Below the pieces are notes generated by a model. The model saw only the letters and a program-made list of their open reading frames with translations. It had not been told where the DNA came from and searched no databases. This document shows, one piece after another, positions 23,464 to 34,184 of a DNA stretch of 64,000 bases. The position numbers were made by a program, and so were the translations under genes. Each line of letters begins with the position of its first letter. Position 1 is the stretch's first letter. The DNA comes from Phycomyces nitens (taxonomy: Eukaryota > Mucoromycota > Mucoromycetes > Mucorales > Phycomycetaceae). Location: assembly GCA_022702545.1 (NCBI GenBank), contig JAHRBC010000009.1:1-64000 (forward strand), read 5' to 3'.

Positions 23464-26400
23464 CACTACGGCGGAAAAAATGGTAGCTAACTACCGTTTT
23501 GGTAGTAAAGACTCTGTATAAGGCGATTTCGGTAGCTGTTACCGTTTTTTTAGTGCGAAAAAAAAGGGTAGTTATGAGGCAGGAATAGGCACAGCTACCG
23601 TTTTTTTATCCAACCAAAATCGTTTCTTTATATACTATAGCCTCTCTTTTATATTACTTTATATACTAGCACCCATTCTTTTTTTACTGCCATTTATTTG
23701 AAATAATGGTTTATTTTTTATTATAATTTCGATTTATTTCAAATAATATTAAAATATATATAATAATAATATAGAAACATACCAAAAGCAAATACTATTT
23801 AATATTATAAAACGTATATGGTACAAACCTTTTACTCAATCTATACACGATGCCAACAACATGTTGTTATGACTTGGATGGCCTTTGGTCTTCATCGATT
23901 GCTATAAAAATATTGTGGTCAGAGAATGAAGCAATCAAATAAACCGAATATATTGTTTTGGGTAGCATACCAGTATATATTGTGCTTGTTAATCAGCGTG
24001 CCGAGCATCTTGTTGTGAATCACTGTCATGACTTGGAAGGCCTTTGGTCTTCATCAATTGCTATAAAGATATTGTGGTCAGAGAATGAAGCGATCAAATA
24101 AACCAAGCATATTGTTTTGGATAGCATACCAGTATATATTGTGCTTGTTAATCGGTATACCAAGCATCTCTTGAATTAATGCCACTATATGAAACGTACA
24201 GATGTAAATACTAGATGCAGTAGAAGGAGAATAGAGAATGCGCAATATGATTAATTAAAGAGTGTAAACATATTATAATATTCTTACCATAGAAAATATA
24301 TTGCTGTAAAGTCAGCTCATAAGATTTAAAACTAATTCGAATATAATGGTAGTTGGCAGAATGAGTACATCATTAAGAAAACAATATGCATATTCTACAG
24401 AGATTCCCAGGTGGGGAGGTGGGGAACGACAAACTTTAGTGTAATATAGCTGTAAAAAATTTTCACCTTTTTTTAGTGTCTGAAAAATTATGAGATGAGT
24501 GTTTCATTCCTTGATTAAAGATAGCAGAGCTGAAGATGTGGTATACAAGATTCCAATCGGATGTTTATGTAATTGACAACCTTACATAAGGGAGGGTCAT
24601 TTAGTTTTATTTCAAAAAAGTAGAGCAAAGAAAAGAAAAGAAATATAAACTAACCTCGGCGTAATACAGCTATAAAAAAATTTCATTTTTTTTGGTGCTT
24701 GAAAAAGGGCGAGATGTGTGTTTCATTCCTAGATTAAAAATAACAGAGCTGAAGATGTGGTATACAAGATGCCAATCGGGCATTTATTAAGGTGGCAATC
24801 TTACGTGATGGAGAGTTATTCGATTTTATTTCAAAGGAGAGGACCAAAGCAAAGATAAAACAGCTAAAGGAAAAGAGGAAAAGAAAAAGTGCGCTAAAAC
24901 ATATACTAAAAATATGAGAGAACCAATAAGAGCAGCCTAAAGAATATTAAAGACTTAGTCTGTTTCTCTTAGATGAAGGCTCATTGCTCATTCCTAGTGG
25001 TGTAAACCTATATCAAACAGTAGAAATATTATATTAATATTAAATTGAAAATAGATGAGCAACAAAAAAGCTCTAACTTATAGTACATCTGTCATGATTG
25101 GGGATTCAGCCTCGTCATCCGTTTGAAATACCTCATCTTCCGAAAGAAAAGAACTGCTTGCTCTTTCCTGCTATAACATAATAAAAATATTGTATTAATT
25201 ATAATGTATATTCAAATGTTTGTTAATTAATAAACTTGCCTGGCTGTTCTCTGCTATTTTTCTCTTACAAGTCTGGTTTGCACTCTTAAAGGTGTCTTGA
25301 AGAAGATTCTTGGCACACCACATTCTTTTGCACTTGTAAATGTGGAGTGCTATTGTCCTAGCCGTGCCTCACTGGCCACAATCATTGATGACAGGTACGC
25401 TGATTTTGTCATCATTGACCAAGAAGTGTCTTTGCTGCTGTTGCTATTATTAGTCAAATAATCTCTTACCTACCCATGGAAAAAGTAATTAGAGTATACT
25501 CCAAGCTTATCACGTCAAACTTGAAGGGCGGTAGAAATGCCAGTTTGCTTGTTGAGCGCTTTGCTGTTCATAGCTTTGTCAGTTCAGCAAACAGCTCTCA
25601 GAATTATCCTAGTACAAGTCAGCCGTCCACATATAATGAAGCAAGTTTCTTAGATCTTCCAGATGGTGTAAGTGCTGCCCAGCTATGGGAGCCATTCAAC
25701 TGACATGCCAGCTTGAATGATGATGACTTGGAAGGTGTCAGCAGTCCTGTTGTCAAGAATACTTTGGCAAAGTACTATGTGCGAAACAGTGGTATGGACA
25801 GTATTGAACTTGATGACCCGACGATTGTTGTTGCTTCTCGTCTTTGGAAAAATTCAACCGTACATTCTTCATGTATGTACCGAAGAATAAAAAACGAGAC
25901 CAGACGTGGCAATCATCATGTGATGTTCACCTGTCCATACAGAAAGTGAGTATTGGTATTAGTCAAAATACAAAATAGAGATCACTCGCATTTTTTATAT
26001 TTTTATCTAGCCGTCGCAATATAACTATTCAAAGCTGGTTTGTTGGCACTGTGGAATTTTATTTTGAGCATAAAGAGGTTGATGGCACACCGCACTTTCT
26101 GGCATTCGTTGAAGTGATGAAAGAGCATGGTATAGCAGCCCATGACTCATCTGTGCCAATCGTAATACGGCGGTCACACAGCTCAACTGGACAAACAACC
26201 CAGCCAAAATATGCTGTTAATGTGGATGACATTCAGCATCAAGTTGGGCTCATCCAGTACCCTCCGAGTAGTAATCAGTTCTTTATCATTGCACCATATT
26301 ACGTGTTTAATGACAATCTGCGTGTGACCATGGGGAACCTTGCCACTTTATAAAAATTTTCTTTTTCTTTTTTCTTTCCTTATAAATATCAATACCAAAT

Positions 26401-26763
26401 AAAATAAAATAAAATGGCTAATAATGTCAAAAATAAAAATTCGGTTTCAAAAAAACGGTAGCATAACTACCGTTTTGTTCACACAGGCGAAAAATTATTT
26501 TTCTCAAAAATGCGCAACATCTTTAACACCAAATAAAATGCTCATTTCAATAAACAAGGTTGCCTAAAAACTTACGAGCCCTTTCTATGGTACTACAACT
26601 ACCTCATTGCCTGATGAAAAGACATTCCATGCAACTTTTATGATTCGGCATCGATGACATTACCTTTCAACCACAATCTGCGGAGATAAAGTGCTCTAAA
26701 ATCATAAAAAACGGTAGTTATGCTACCGTTTTTGGCACAGCTACCGGTCCTTCCGCCGTAGTG
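23464..26763 (+). mobile_element. E2: non-autonomous CACTACGGCGG element
   Basis: 3300 bp from CACTACGGCGG to CCGCCGTAGTG, with AAG on both sides (23461-23463 and 26764-26766). The uninterrupted homologous site survives at 21316-21318 in B1, proving insertion and a 3-bp duplication. Subterminal regions are packed with CGGTAG/CTACCG. Compared with E1 it carries a roughly 125-bp internal tandem duplication (about 23930-24170), shared with E3. 23600-25260 holds no gene I can support. Confidence 0.93.
25476..26353 (+). pseudogene. Transposase C-terminal remnant in E2
   Basis: Sense-strand counterpart of the remnant in E1: blocks 25476-25703, 25713-25949 and 26051-26353, with the same in-frame TGA after WEPFN (25701-25703) and the same GT-AG intron (25947-26010). 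Upstream, 25290-25430 has a further open stretch (KILGTPHSFALVNVECY) that may belong to the same gene before another intron. No catalytic core, so it cannot encode an active transposase. Confidence 0.6.
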
Positions 26764-27155
26764 AAGATTGGATAGAATAGAATCAATAAAAATAAAAATA
26801 ATAATAAAACTAAATAAATGAGAAAATTGTTGGGAGATTTGTAGACTTGACTAACGAGAGATTCTTTACCAAAATTGTTAAAGAAGTGTACAACAAAACA
26901 CAACACTAAATTTTAGTGTGAGTGGAAATCGAAAGAAAGGGGAAAAGGTTTTGTTAAGGAAAAATTAGAAAAATTGAGAGACAAAAAAAAATGTCAAAGG
27001 GAAAAGGTGCAAAGGTCTTCGCCCGCCGTCGGCAAATGAAATAAATTGAGGACCACGTCACGACTACCTGCACCGTCAGTGACCTTGGCTACCCAAAACG
27101 GCCCAAAAATCGGGTTGCGACTGAGGCCGACAACACCACAACACACCGTGTCAAT

Positions 27156-28030
27156 TGACACGTGTTGAGTTATGGGTTGTGAAGCAACTGGTCAGAATTG
27201 TTTGATAAATGATATTCTTGGAAGGAGTTCGGACTTCGCAAGAAAATAGAAAACAGAAAACGGAAAACAGAGACAGAACAAGAAAGACAAACGGAAAACG
27301 GATGGAACAAAGAGAAAGACAGAGGAAAACAGACGGAAGACAGAGAGAACAGAGAGAGAAACCAACAGGAATCGGGACAGAACAAGAGAAAGAGAAAAAC
27401 GGATGGAAAACGGAAAACAGAACAGAAAACAGAACGGACACAACTTAGTACTCCTTCAGGACAATACTCAAATTGGTTACAGATAAGTAAAAAGAATAGA
27501 ACGATCCAATGATGATTTTATTTCGAGGACAAACTTGTCCTTATTTATACAAAAGTCAAATTCGAAGAATTTGGCATTTTCAAGAGTTACAACTGGATCC
27601 ACGGATCCTCTTGGAGTTGATCTACCGATCAACGGGTTTTGTTCAGAATAAAATGAAAAAAGAAAAGAAAGATGATCCCAAAAATATGGATCAGACTTAG
27701 ACAACAACAAAATTTACATAAAAGGAAACTAAAAGAAGTGAAAGTTCAATTTAAAATAAAGAAGTCGATCGGTTTGTTTTCAAGACCAGCAGTCAGGTGA
27801 TCTGGGATCGACGATGAGGAGGGAAAGGGTGACGTTGCAAGACCAGCGGTCAGGTGATTTGGGGTCGACGAGGAGGGAAAGCGAGTGACGTGTCGAGTTC
27901 GGTGGTCACGTGACTCAAGAGTTGAAAATAAAGGGGGAAAAAATGATGACGTTTCAAGGTCAACGTCATCGTTCTGAGTCACACGGGCTACTTTTGGGCG
28001 TAGCTGGAAAATCCCACCACGGATGTGTCA
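27156..28030 (+). mobile_element. LTR-like unit, type C
   Basis: Begins TGACACGTGTTGAG and ends GATGTGTCA, about 875 bp, directly abutting B2 (2 bp between) and A3 (4 bp between). Includes a GA-rich low-complexity tract at 27235-27440. Its target duplication is ambiguous because neighbouring units share the GTGTCA end. No coding sequence. Confidence 0.55.
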
Positions 28031-28034
28031 ATAT

Positions 28035-28714
28035 TGACGCGTGATGTGTTTGTATGGTTGTGTATGGTAACCGAACGGGCGACAAATAAAATATATAAAA
28101 GAAACAATGAAAGAACCAGTAAAAGACTAACGAAACTCAACAGAAATATCCCCAAAATGACCGGGCAAAATATAACTGCTCTTCAGAGATCGAGAGCTTA
28201 AACTCAAAAGAATAAAATAACCGTAAAATTGATCGTAAAACTGACTGATAATCTTTATTTCATTAGAAAAGAATGTCTTTTATAGACAAAGAAAATAACT
28301 AAAAGAATAACCGAAAAATGAAATAATAAAATAATAAAATGATGCCATCAAGGCCAAAGGAAAAATATAATAAAAAAAATACTATAACATAGTAAAGAAA
28401 AGGGTAAGACAAAGAAGTAGGGGAAATAAACTAAAGAAGTACAGAATGGTGCAATCCTGCAAGAAAGTGAGAAAGGATTCACAAAGGAAATATAAAAGGA
28501 AAGAGTATAAAAAAGGAAATAATAAAATGTGATAAAATAAAAATAAAGAAAAATTGAAAAGAAGGAGAAATAAAGAAACTCGGGGATCGGCCATCCTTAC
28601 TCGGCTCGGACTTCTTCTTCGGACTGGTCCGGCCTCCGACCCCTCCTAGGCCTGTTCCGGGCCCTTGGTCCGGCTTCATGGTCGAAACCGAACCTGCCCA
28701 CAACACACGTGTCA
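28035..28714 (+). mobile_element. LTR-like unit, type A (A3), next to tRNA-Lys
   Basis: Begins TGACGCGTGATGTG and ends CACACGTGTCA, 680 bp, with perfect ATAT duplications (28031-28034 and 28715-28718). It ends 9 bp before the first base of the tRNA-Lys gene. No coding sequence. Confidence 0.7.
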
Positions 28715-28723
28715 ATATGTAAA

Positions 28724-28796
28724 GCCCGGCTAGCTCAATCGGTAGAGCGTGAGACTCTTAATCTCAAGGTTGGGGGTTCGACCCCCCCGTTGGGCT
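28724..28796 (+). tRNA. tRNA-Lys(CTT)
   Basis: Acceptor GCCCGGC pairs with GTTGGGC (two G-U pairs). The D arm, the anticodon stem TGAGA/TCTCA with loop CTCTTAA (anticodon CTT) and the T stem GGGGG/CCCCC with TTCGACC all fit. No intron. A TTTT run at 28802-28805 can terminate Pol III. Five LTR-like units are stacked upstream and a retrotransposon begins 57 bp downstream. Confidence 0.95.
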
Positions 28797-28853
28797 TTCG
28801 CTTTTGTTATTTATGTCGTTCCTGATTGTCGTGCCTAATTTTGGTGAAACAAG

Positions 28854-29164
28854 TGTCGTTCCTGATCTGGGATGGTCTTCCTTTTACTATAACAAAGCCA
28901 AAAGGTCAATCCCACTGGGGAAACAGGAGTATACGTAAAATCAAAGAGAGGATAAAAGATACTTTTTATTGTTATGACTTTGGTTATCTTATATAGTTTT
29001 CTAACTAATACTGCGCATTATCCGCAGTAGCTATTATATGATATTTTAATAAAAGAAGAGACATTGTACTGCGGTTAATGCTCAGGACGATGTTACTGCG
29101 CATAAAGAAGTACTGCGGTTAATCATCTTCAGATTTTACGGATTCATCAAAATAATGTCCGACA
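28854..29164 (-). repeat. 3' LTR (left copy), 311 bp
   Basis: Reads TGTCGGACATTATTTTG...AGGAACGACA in element orientation. The internal side is preceded by polypurine tract GGGAGGGGG (29168-29176, minus strand). The pol frame runs into this LTR and stops at 29119. It retains a 43-bp segment between two tactgcggtt repeats that is deleted in the right LTR. Confidence 0.9.
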
Positions 29165-32100
29165 TCACCCCCTCCCGAAACTGTTGATAGTCCTCGATCA
29201 ACCACAAAGGAATCCACAAGGGAAAACGGCAAGGCAGAAGAGGCATCCAAGGCAAGGTCACGACGCATCTGGGCACGGGCAGGGGTTGGATGATACCATG
29301 TCTTCTTAAAGTCATCAGATTTAGCAATCTTGAGGCGATCGGCATGGACCCAGGAAGTATAAGGCACACCTTCCATAGTAGTCAACTTGTATATGTTCTT
29401 GTCAAAGTTCTTGTCAACAACAATGTACGGCCCCATCCAGTTGTATTCCAGGCCAAACTTGTTCTCATGTCGCAGCAACAAGTGTTCACCAATTGCAAAC
29501 TGGTGCGGTTTCATAATAGAGTCCCATCTTTCCTTGTCTTGTTGACTGTTTACGGCTACTCGAGCATCAGCATCCATGCGAGCTTGTTGAAGCTTACGAA
29601 GAAAAGGGATAGCGCCGTCAGAAATCATTGTGGGATCGTTGGGGATAGACATGTCCATGAATGGGCGCAAGGGGTCACCTGGAAGACGAGGTTCGCGACC
29701 ATAGGTCAGGAAGAACGGGCTGAAACCAGTGGTTCGGTGCTTTCTAATTCTGCAGGCCCAAAGGGCAGTTTCCAAATATTCGTCCCAACGATTGATTGCT
29801 CCATGCACATACTTACGCAACATCTGTTTGAGTATGCCATTCAGTCTTTCGCACTTTCCATTAGTTCTTGGATGGAACGCCAAAGTCAGTTTGTGATGCA
29901 GCTTGATTTTCTTGATATAGAAACTCAGGATATGGGACATGAAATTGGCACCACGGTCAGTAAGAATTTCATTTGGGCACCCAAAGCGCATCACAATTTC
30001 TTCATACAGGAAGTTTGCAATTGCTTCGCCAGTAGCGGCAGGGACAGCACGAGCAATGGGCCAATTGGTGGCATAGTCAACAGCAACCAGAATCCAGTGA
30101 TTTCCATTCACAGTGTTTGGGAGCTCACCAATGAAGTCCAGATGCCAGCGAGAGAAAGCAGGGGGAATATCCAATGGTTCCATAGGAGCATGGTGTATGT
30201 TACGTTCAGCGTTTGATGCAAGTTGACACTGAGGGCACTTGCCAAGCCACTCCTGGATCTGGCTTCTCATTCCTGGCCACCACCAACGCTTCTTCATCAA
30301 GTCGTATACGGTTACTTCGCCAGCATGTCCAAAACCATTGTGAAAACTGTTAACGAGGTCGGCACGTTTTGCAAACAAGGCAAAACGGATTTCTTGTACT
30401 GTATCACCAATCTTGACCAGGCGGAAACCTTTCTGATCATGAACCACGAACTTGTTGCGTTGTCTGTGTAGTAAATCCTTTATATCTTCAGGCCATTCAC
30501 TCTCGGTGCGAGCATAGAACTTTGGCCAATCGGATGTCTGGGAGTCAGGAACTATATACAGGTATTCCGGTTCCATTGATTCGATTAAGGACGCATCACA
30601 TTCTGGGCCATCAAGACGAGAGAGCACATCGGGAACACCATTTTCCTTTCCTGGTTTGTATTGAATGATCGGATCATACAACTCAAATTCAGCGATCCAT
30701 CGAACTAGACGTGGTGTTGGCTTAACCTGGCTACGGAAATACTTGAGTGGTAAATGATCCGTATATACCGTGAATGGTTTTCCTTCAATCATGCACCGCC
30801 AGGTACGCAAGGCGTGCAGAATACCAAGTAGTTCTCGTTCTTGGGCTGGGTATGACCGTTCTGCATTGGATAGTTTCTTTGATTCAAATGCCAAAGGCTT
30901 CCAGATTCCTTCATCGTCTTCTTGCATCAGCACAGCACCGACACCAAAATCCAAGGCATCTGTCTCGATGCGGAAAGGCTTGTCCATGTTAGGGGCTAGA
31001 AGTACCGGTGCAGAGCTCAGCTTGTCCTTGAGGATGTCAAAACTGGTTTGACACGTGTCTGTCCACACAACTGGGCGCCTTTTTGGTCCTGTGCCTTTGG
31101 TTAAGTCGGTTAGTAGTGAGGCAATTCCTGCAAATCCAGGGATGAATCGTCGGTAATGTTGTGCTAGACCAATGAACTGGCGGACTTCTTGTACATTGGT
31201 GGGTGGCGTCCATTCTTGTACTGTCTTCACTTTATCAGGCGACGGGAGGATACCTTGAGCCGATACATTAAACCCAAGGAAAGTTAGTTCCTTCTTATTG
31301 AATTCACATTTCTTGAAATTGGCAATTAGTTTGGCTTCACGTAGTTGGTTGAGTACATGTCGCACATGTTCCTCATGCTCGGTAGGGGTCTTGCTGAAAA
31401 TTAAGATATCGTCCAAGTAAACCAGTGCAAACTTATCCAAGCAATCTCCTAGAACTTTGTTCATGAGATGCTGGAAAGTTGGTGGAGCATTAGTGAGACC
31501 GAAAGGAAGGACCAGGAACTCGTATTGACCATATCGGGTGTTGAATGCTGTCTTGGGCACATCTGATTCTTGAATCTTCACTTGGTGGTAACCGCTTCTT
31601 AGGTCTAGACTAGTGAAGTGATTGGCTCCATGTAGTCGTTCTAAACATTCGTCAATGCGGGGCAGTGGGTGATTGTTTCGTATGGTGACCTTGTTCAGGG
31701 CACGGTAGTCAACACACATATGCATTTCGCCATTCTTCTTCTTTACAAACAATATTGGAGCACCCCATGGAGACGAGCTAGGACGGATAAGACCTAGGTC
31801 TAGGAGTTCCTTTAATTGTTTCTTGAGTTCGTCGAGTTCTCTAGGGCTCATCTTGAAGGGTGGTTTGTTGACAGGGTAGGCATCTCCGGTATTTATAACA
31901 TGCTGAACATCACGGTTTGGGGGTAAACCGGGCAAACCGTCCTGAAAAACGTCGTCGAACTCCTTGACCAACTTCATCCACTGTTCATCATTGGTTGTTT
32001 CTTTTGGTGATTTTATGTGCAACAAGAAACATTCAGCCTCCTCCCTCCTAGACAGTTTCTGGACTTGCTTTGCCGAGATGAGGTAGGCAAGGTGTGGTTT

Positions 32101-32730
32101 CATCGGACGAGTTCCATGTGGGCGTAGGACAATTTCTTGACCATCTTTACGGAGAATCCAATGATCATGGTGCCAATCAGGAATTGGTTTCGCTTGCTGC
32201 AACCAGGTGCGTCCAAGAATCAAGTCAAATTTTGTAGGGAACACAAAAGCGTCGACAGTATCTGCATAACCATTAAGGGATAGAGGAAGTGTAGCTTTTT
32301 GATTAATTCGAATACTGTGTCCACCAGCAGTTTCAACAGATCGGCCAGGAATTGATGTCACATGTGTTGCCAAGTGGACGATCTGTGGTGACACATAGTT
32401 GGCACTGGCACCACTGTCAATAAGAACCAGGATTTGTTGTCCGTTGAGTGTAGCAGCGTATAATGGCAAGTCAGTATCTACAGCGGCATGAAGATCTTCC
32501 AAGAAGGTTTGGTCGGCTGTGAGACAGGGATCACAGATCTCCTCAGTGATTGTCTTAGGTTTCTTATTGATAACATTTTTGTACTGGTCAAAAGTGTCTT
32601 TATTATTCAATTGTTCAATAGGCTCATTATTAATACTGGCCTGTGGGGAGGAATTTTCTTCCATTGTACACAACCGACCTCCCGTTACGGTTGTGTTTCG
32701 CGAAAATCCTGCTTTTTCGGTGTTCTTCAT
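29119..32730 (-). CDS. Pol polyprotein (PR-RT-RH-IN) of the Ty3/gypsy element
   Basis: A 1203-aa open frame without internal stops. Aspartic protease motif LIDSGAS at about 104-110. Reverse transcriptase at about 310-490 with LDLRSGYHQV, FGLTNAPPTF and YLDD (438-441). RNase H begins near IETDALDFG (588). Integrase has an HHCC finger (GHAGE...CPQCQ), then LDFIGELP, DRGANF and NGKCERLN carrying the D, D and E, and a GPY/F-like GLEYNWMGPY. No chromodomain is seen. The frame overlaps gag by about 100 bp and lies +1 relative to it, so translation by +1 frameshift is likely (the first codons may not be a real start). The last 15 or so codons lie in the LTR. It makes the retrotransposon enzymes; the element is disabled because gag is split. 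Confidence 0.95.
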   Translation of the reverse strand: MKNTEKAGFSRNTTVTGGRLCTMEENSSPQASINNEPIEQLNNKDTFDQYKNVINKKPKTITEEICDPCLTADQTFLEDLHAAVDTDLPLYAATLNGQQILVLIDSGASANYVSPQIVHLATHVTSIPGRSVETAGGHSIRINQKATLPLSLNGYADTVDAFVFPTKFDLILGRTWLQQAKPIPDWHHDHWILRKDGQEIVLRPHGTRPMKPHLAYLISAKQVQKLSRREEAECFLLHIKSPKETTNDEQWMKLVKEFDDVFQDGLPGLPPNRDVQHVINTGDAYPVNKPPFKMSPRELDELKKQLKELLDLGLIRPSSSPWGAPILFVKKKNGEMHMCVDYRALNKVTIRNNHPLPRIDECLERLHGANHFTSLDLRSGYHQVKIQESDVPKTAFNTRYGQYEFLVLPFGLTNAPPTFQHLMNKVLGDCLDKFALVYLDDILIFSKTPTEHEEHVRHVLNQLREAKLIANFKKCEFNKKELTFLGFNVSAQGILPSPDKVKTVQEWTPPTNVQEVRQFIGLAQHYRRFIPGFAGIASLLTDLTKGTGPKRRPVVWTDTCQTSFDILKDKLSSAPVLLAPNMDKPFRIETDALDFGVGAVLMQEDDEGIWKPLAFESKKLSNAERSYPAQERELLGILHALRTWRCMIEGKPFTVYTDHLPLKYFRSQVKPTPRLVRWIAEFELYDPIIQYKPGKENGVPDVLSRLDGPECDASLIESMEPEYLYIVPDSQTSDWPKFYARTESEWPEDIKDLLHRQRNKFVVHDQKGFRLVKIGDTVQEIRFALFAKRADLVNSFHNGFGHAGEVTVYDLMKKRWWWPGMRSQIQEWLGKCPQCQLASNAERNIHHAPMEPLDIPPAFSRWHLDFIGELPNTVNGNHWILVAVDYATNWPIARAVPAATGEAIANFLYEEIVMRFGCPNEILTDRGANFMSHILSFYIKKIKLHHKLTLAFHPRTNGKCERLNGILKQMLRKYVHGAINRWDEYLETALWACRIRKHRTTGFSPFFLTYGREPRLPGDPLRPFMDMSIPNDPTMISDGAIPFLRKLQQARMDADARVAVNSQQDKERWDSIMKPHQFAIGEHLLLRHENKFGLEYNWMGPYIVVDKNFDKNIYKLTTMEGVPYTSWVHADRLKIAKSDDFKKTWYHPTPARAQMRRDLALDASSALPFSLVDSFVVDRGLSTVSGGGDVGHYFDESVKSEDD

Positions 32731-33685
32731 CCAGTTGCTTGATCACAGCTAGGCGTTGACGGCAGTTTCGCTTGATATGTCCCGTCTTTCCACACCAGTG
32801 GCATGTTGCCGTAGATCGATTGGGCGCCTGACGAGGTTGGTATCCATTGCGGTGTCCATTTATTGCATCCAACTCCATGGGCTCGGGTCCGGGGTACTGT
32901 GCATATTGTTGCTGGTACGGCTGTTGGTACTGTGGCTGGTATTGCTGTGGCTGTGGCATCGGTGCGTAGTAATCTTGGCGTCCAATCTGTAGTCCACTGG
33001 CATATGCTAGTGCTATGTTACAAGCATCGTCCACATCAACAGGTCGAGCAGCAAGAACATTTCCACGAACACTTGGATGTAGTCCGCGGACAAACTTGTC
33101 CAATGCTTCCTCGCCATTCATTCCGGGCAGTTCCAATTGTATATCCTGGAAGGCATCAATGTATTCTGCCACGGACCCAGTTTGGTACAGCCTGGCAAGA
33201 CGATCACGGGCAGTTTGAAGAGAGTAGACCGGGCGGAATTCTCCAGACAGGGCAAGTTTGAAGCTTTCCCAAGTAGTTGGGTGGTTGTCCTTAAGTTCCA
33301 TGCGTCTCCACCATGTGTCTGCTCGTTCTCGGAGGAGGTTGACTGCGAATTCGCAAGCTCTGGTCGGGGTAAAATGGTAGTAGGTCGTGTAACGTTCAAC
33401 TGCACGAAGCCAACCATCTACTGCTGCGGCAGAGCGTTCTCCTCTAAAACAATCGGGTTGCTTTATGCGTTCTGCTCGCGAGTCTTGTTGGGCAGTAATG
33501 GCTTTCATTGCCTCGGCCATGGCTGCTGCAATGGCTTCGGCAGTAACTGTAACCGGTGGAGGGGTCATTTGTTCGGGTTGTTTATTCTTTCCTGTAAGTG
33601 TTGCGGCAAGATGTTGGGCAAGTTCAGACCACTTTTCTTCTCGTGCAGGAGTATTCTTAAGTCTTTGTTCTTCGGGTATGTGGGG
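32630..33685 (-). pseudogene. gag, 3' part (split by E4)
   Basis: About 350 aa of Ty3/gypsy capsid-nucleocapsid: a retrotransposon gag core (WWRRMELKDNHPTTWESFK), a Gln/Tyr-rich stretch and a CCHC zinc knuckle (CHWCGKTGHIKRNC) near the C-terminus. The frame is cut at 33685/33686, where E4 inserted with a GGG duplication. The missing N-terminus lies 16 kb away at 49815-49946. The gag protein packages RNA into particles; this copy cannot make it in one piece. Confidence 0.9.
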
Positions 33686-34184
33686 CACTGGAAAAATGGG
33701 TCTGAATACTCATGTGTAAAAGTGCGGTTACTAAGGGGTAAAATTAAGATTTATTAGATACGCTGTATGGGTTTCACTACGGCGGAAGGACCGGTAGCTG
33801 TGCCGAAAACGGTAGCATAACTACCGTTTTTTATGATTTTTGAGCACTTTATCTCCGCAGATTGTGGTTGAAAGGTAATGTCATCGATGCCGATTCATAA
33901 AAGTCGCATGGAATGTCTTTTCATCAGGTAATGAGGTAGTTGTAGTACCATAGAAAGGGCTCGTAAGTTTTTAGGCAACGTTATTTATTGAAATGAGCAT
34001 TTTATTTGGTGTTAACGATGTTGCGCATTTTTGAGAAAAATAATTTTTCGCCTGTGTGAACAAAACGGTAGTTATGCTACCGTTTTTTTGAAACAATTTT
34101 TTTGTTTTTGACATTATTAGCCATTTTATTTTATTTTATTTGGTATTGATATTTATAAAGAAAGAAAAAAGAAAAAGAAAATTT

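Larger units (their letters stand above)
22869..27153 (+). mobile_element. LTR-like unit, type B (B2), split by E2
   Basis: Copy of B1: begins TGACGCGTGTGGTACTTTG and ends ACACCGTGTCA. Element E2 plus a 3-bp duplication is inserted within it; without E2 it would be about 982 bp. Left flank is ATAT, the same tetramer that lies next to the tRNA-Lys gene. Confidence 0.65.

Noticed and set aside
27151..27448. Overlapping open frames in both strands
   Set aside because: Simple GA-rich tract (agaaaacagaac repeats) within LTR-like unit C.
28814..28826. A second LTR start (tgtcgttcctgat) before the retrot­ransposon
   Set aside because: Only 13 bp match and no other end or duplication was found; may be chance or a remnant, so not listed as a feature.
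29290..30216. Long plus-strand open frames opposite pol
   Set aside because: Antisense of conserved integrase and RT codons; no independent evidence.
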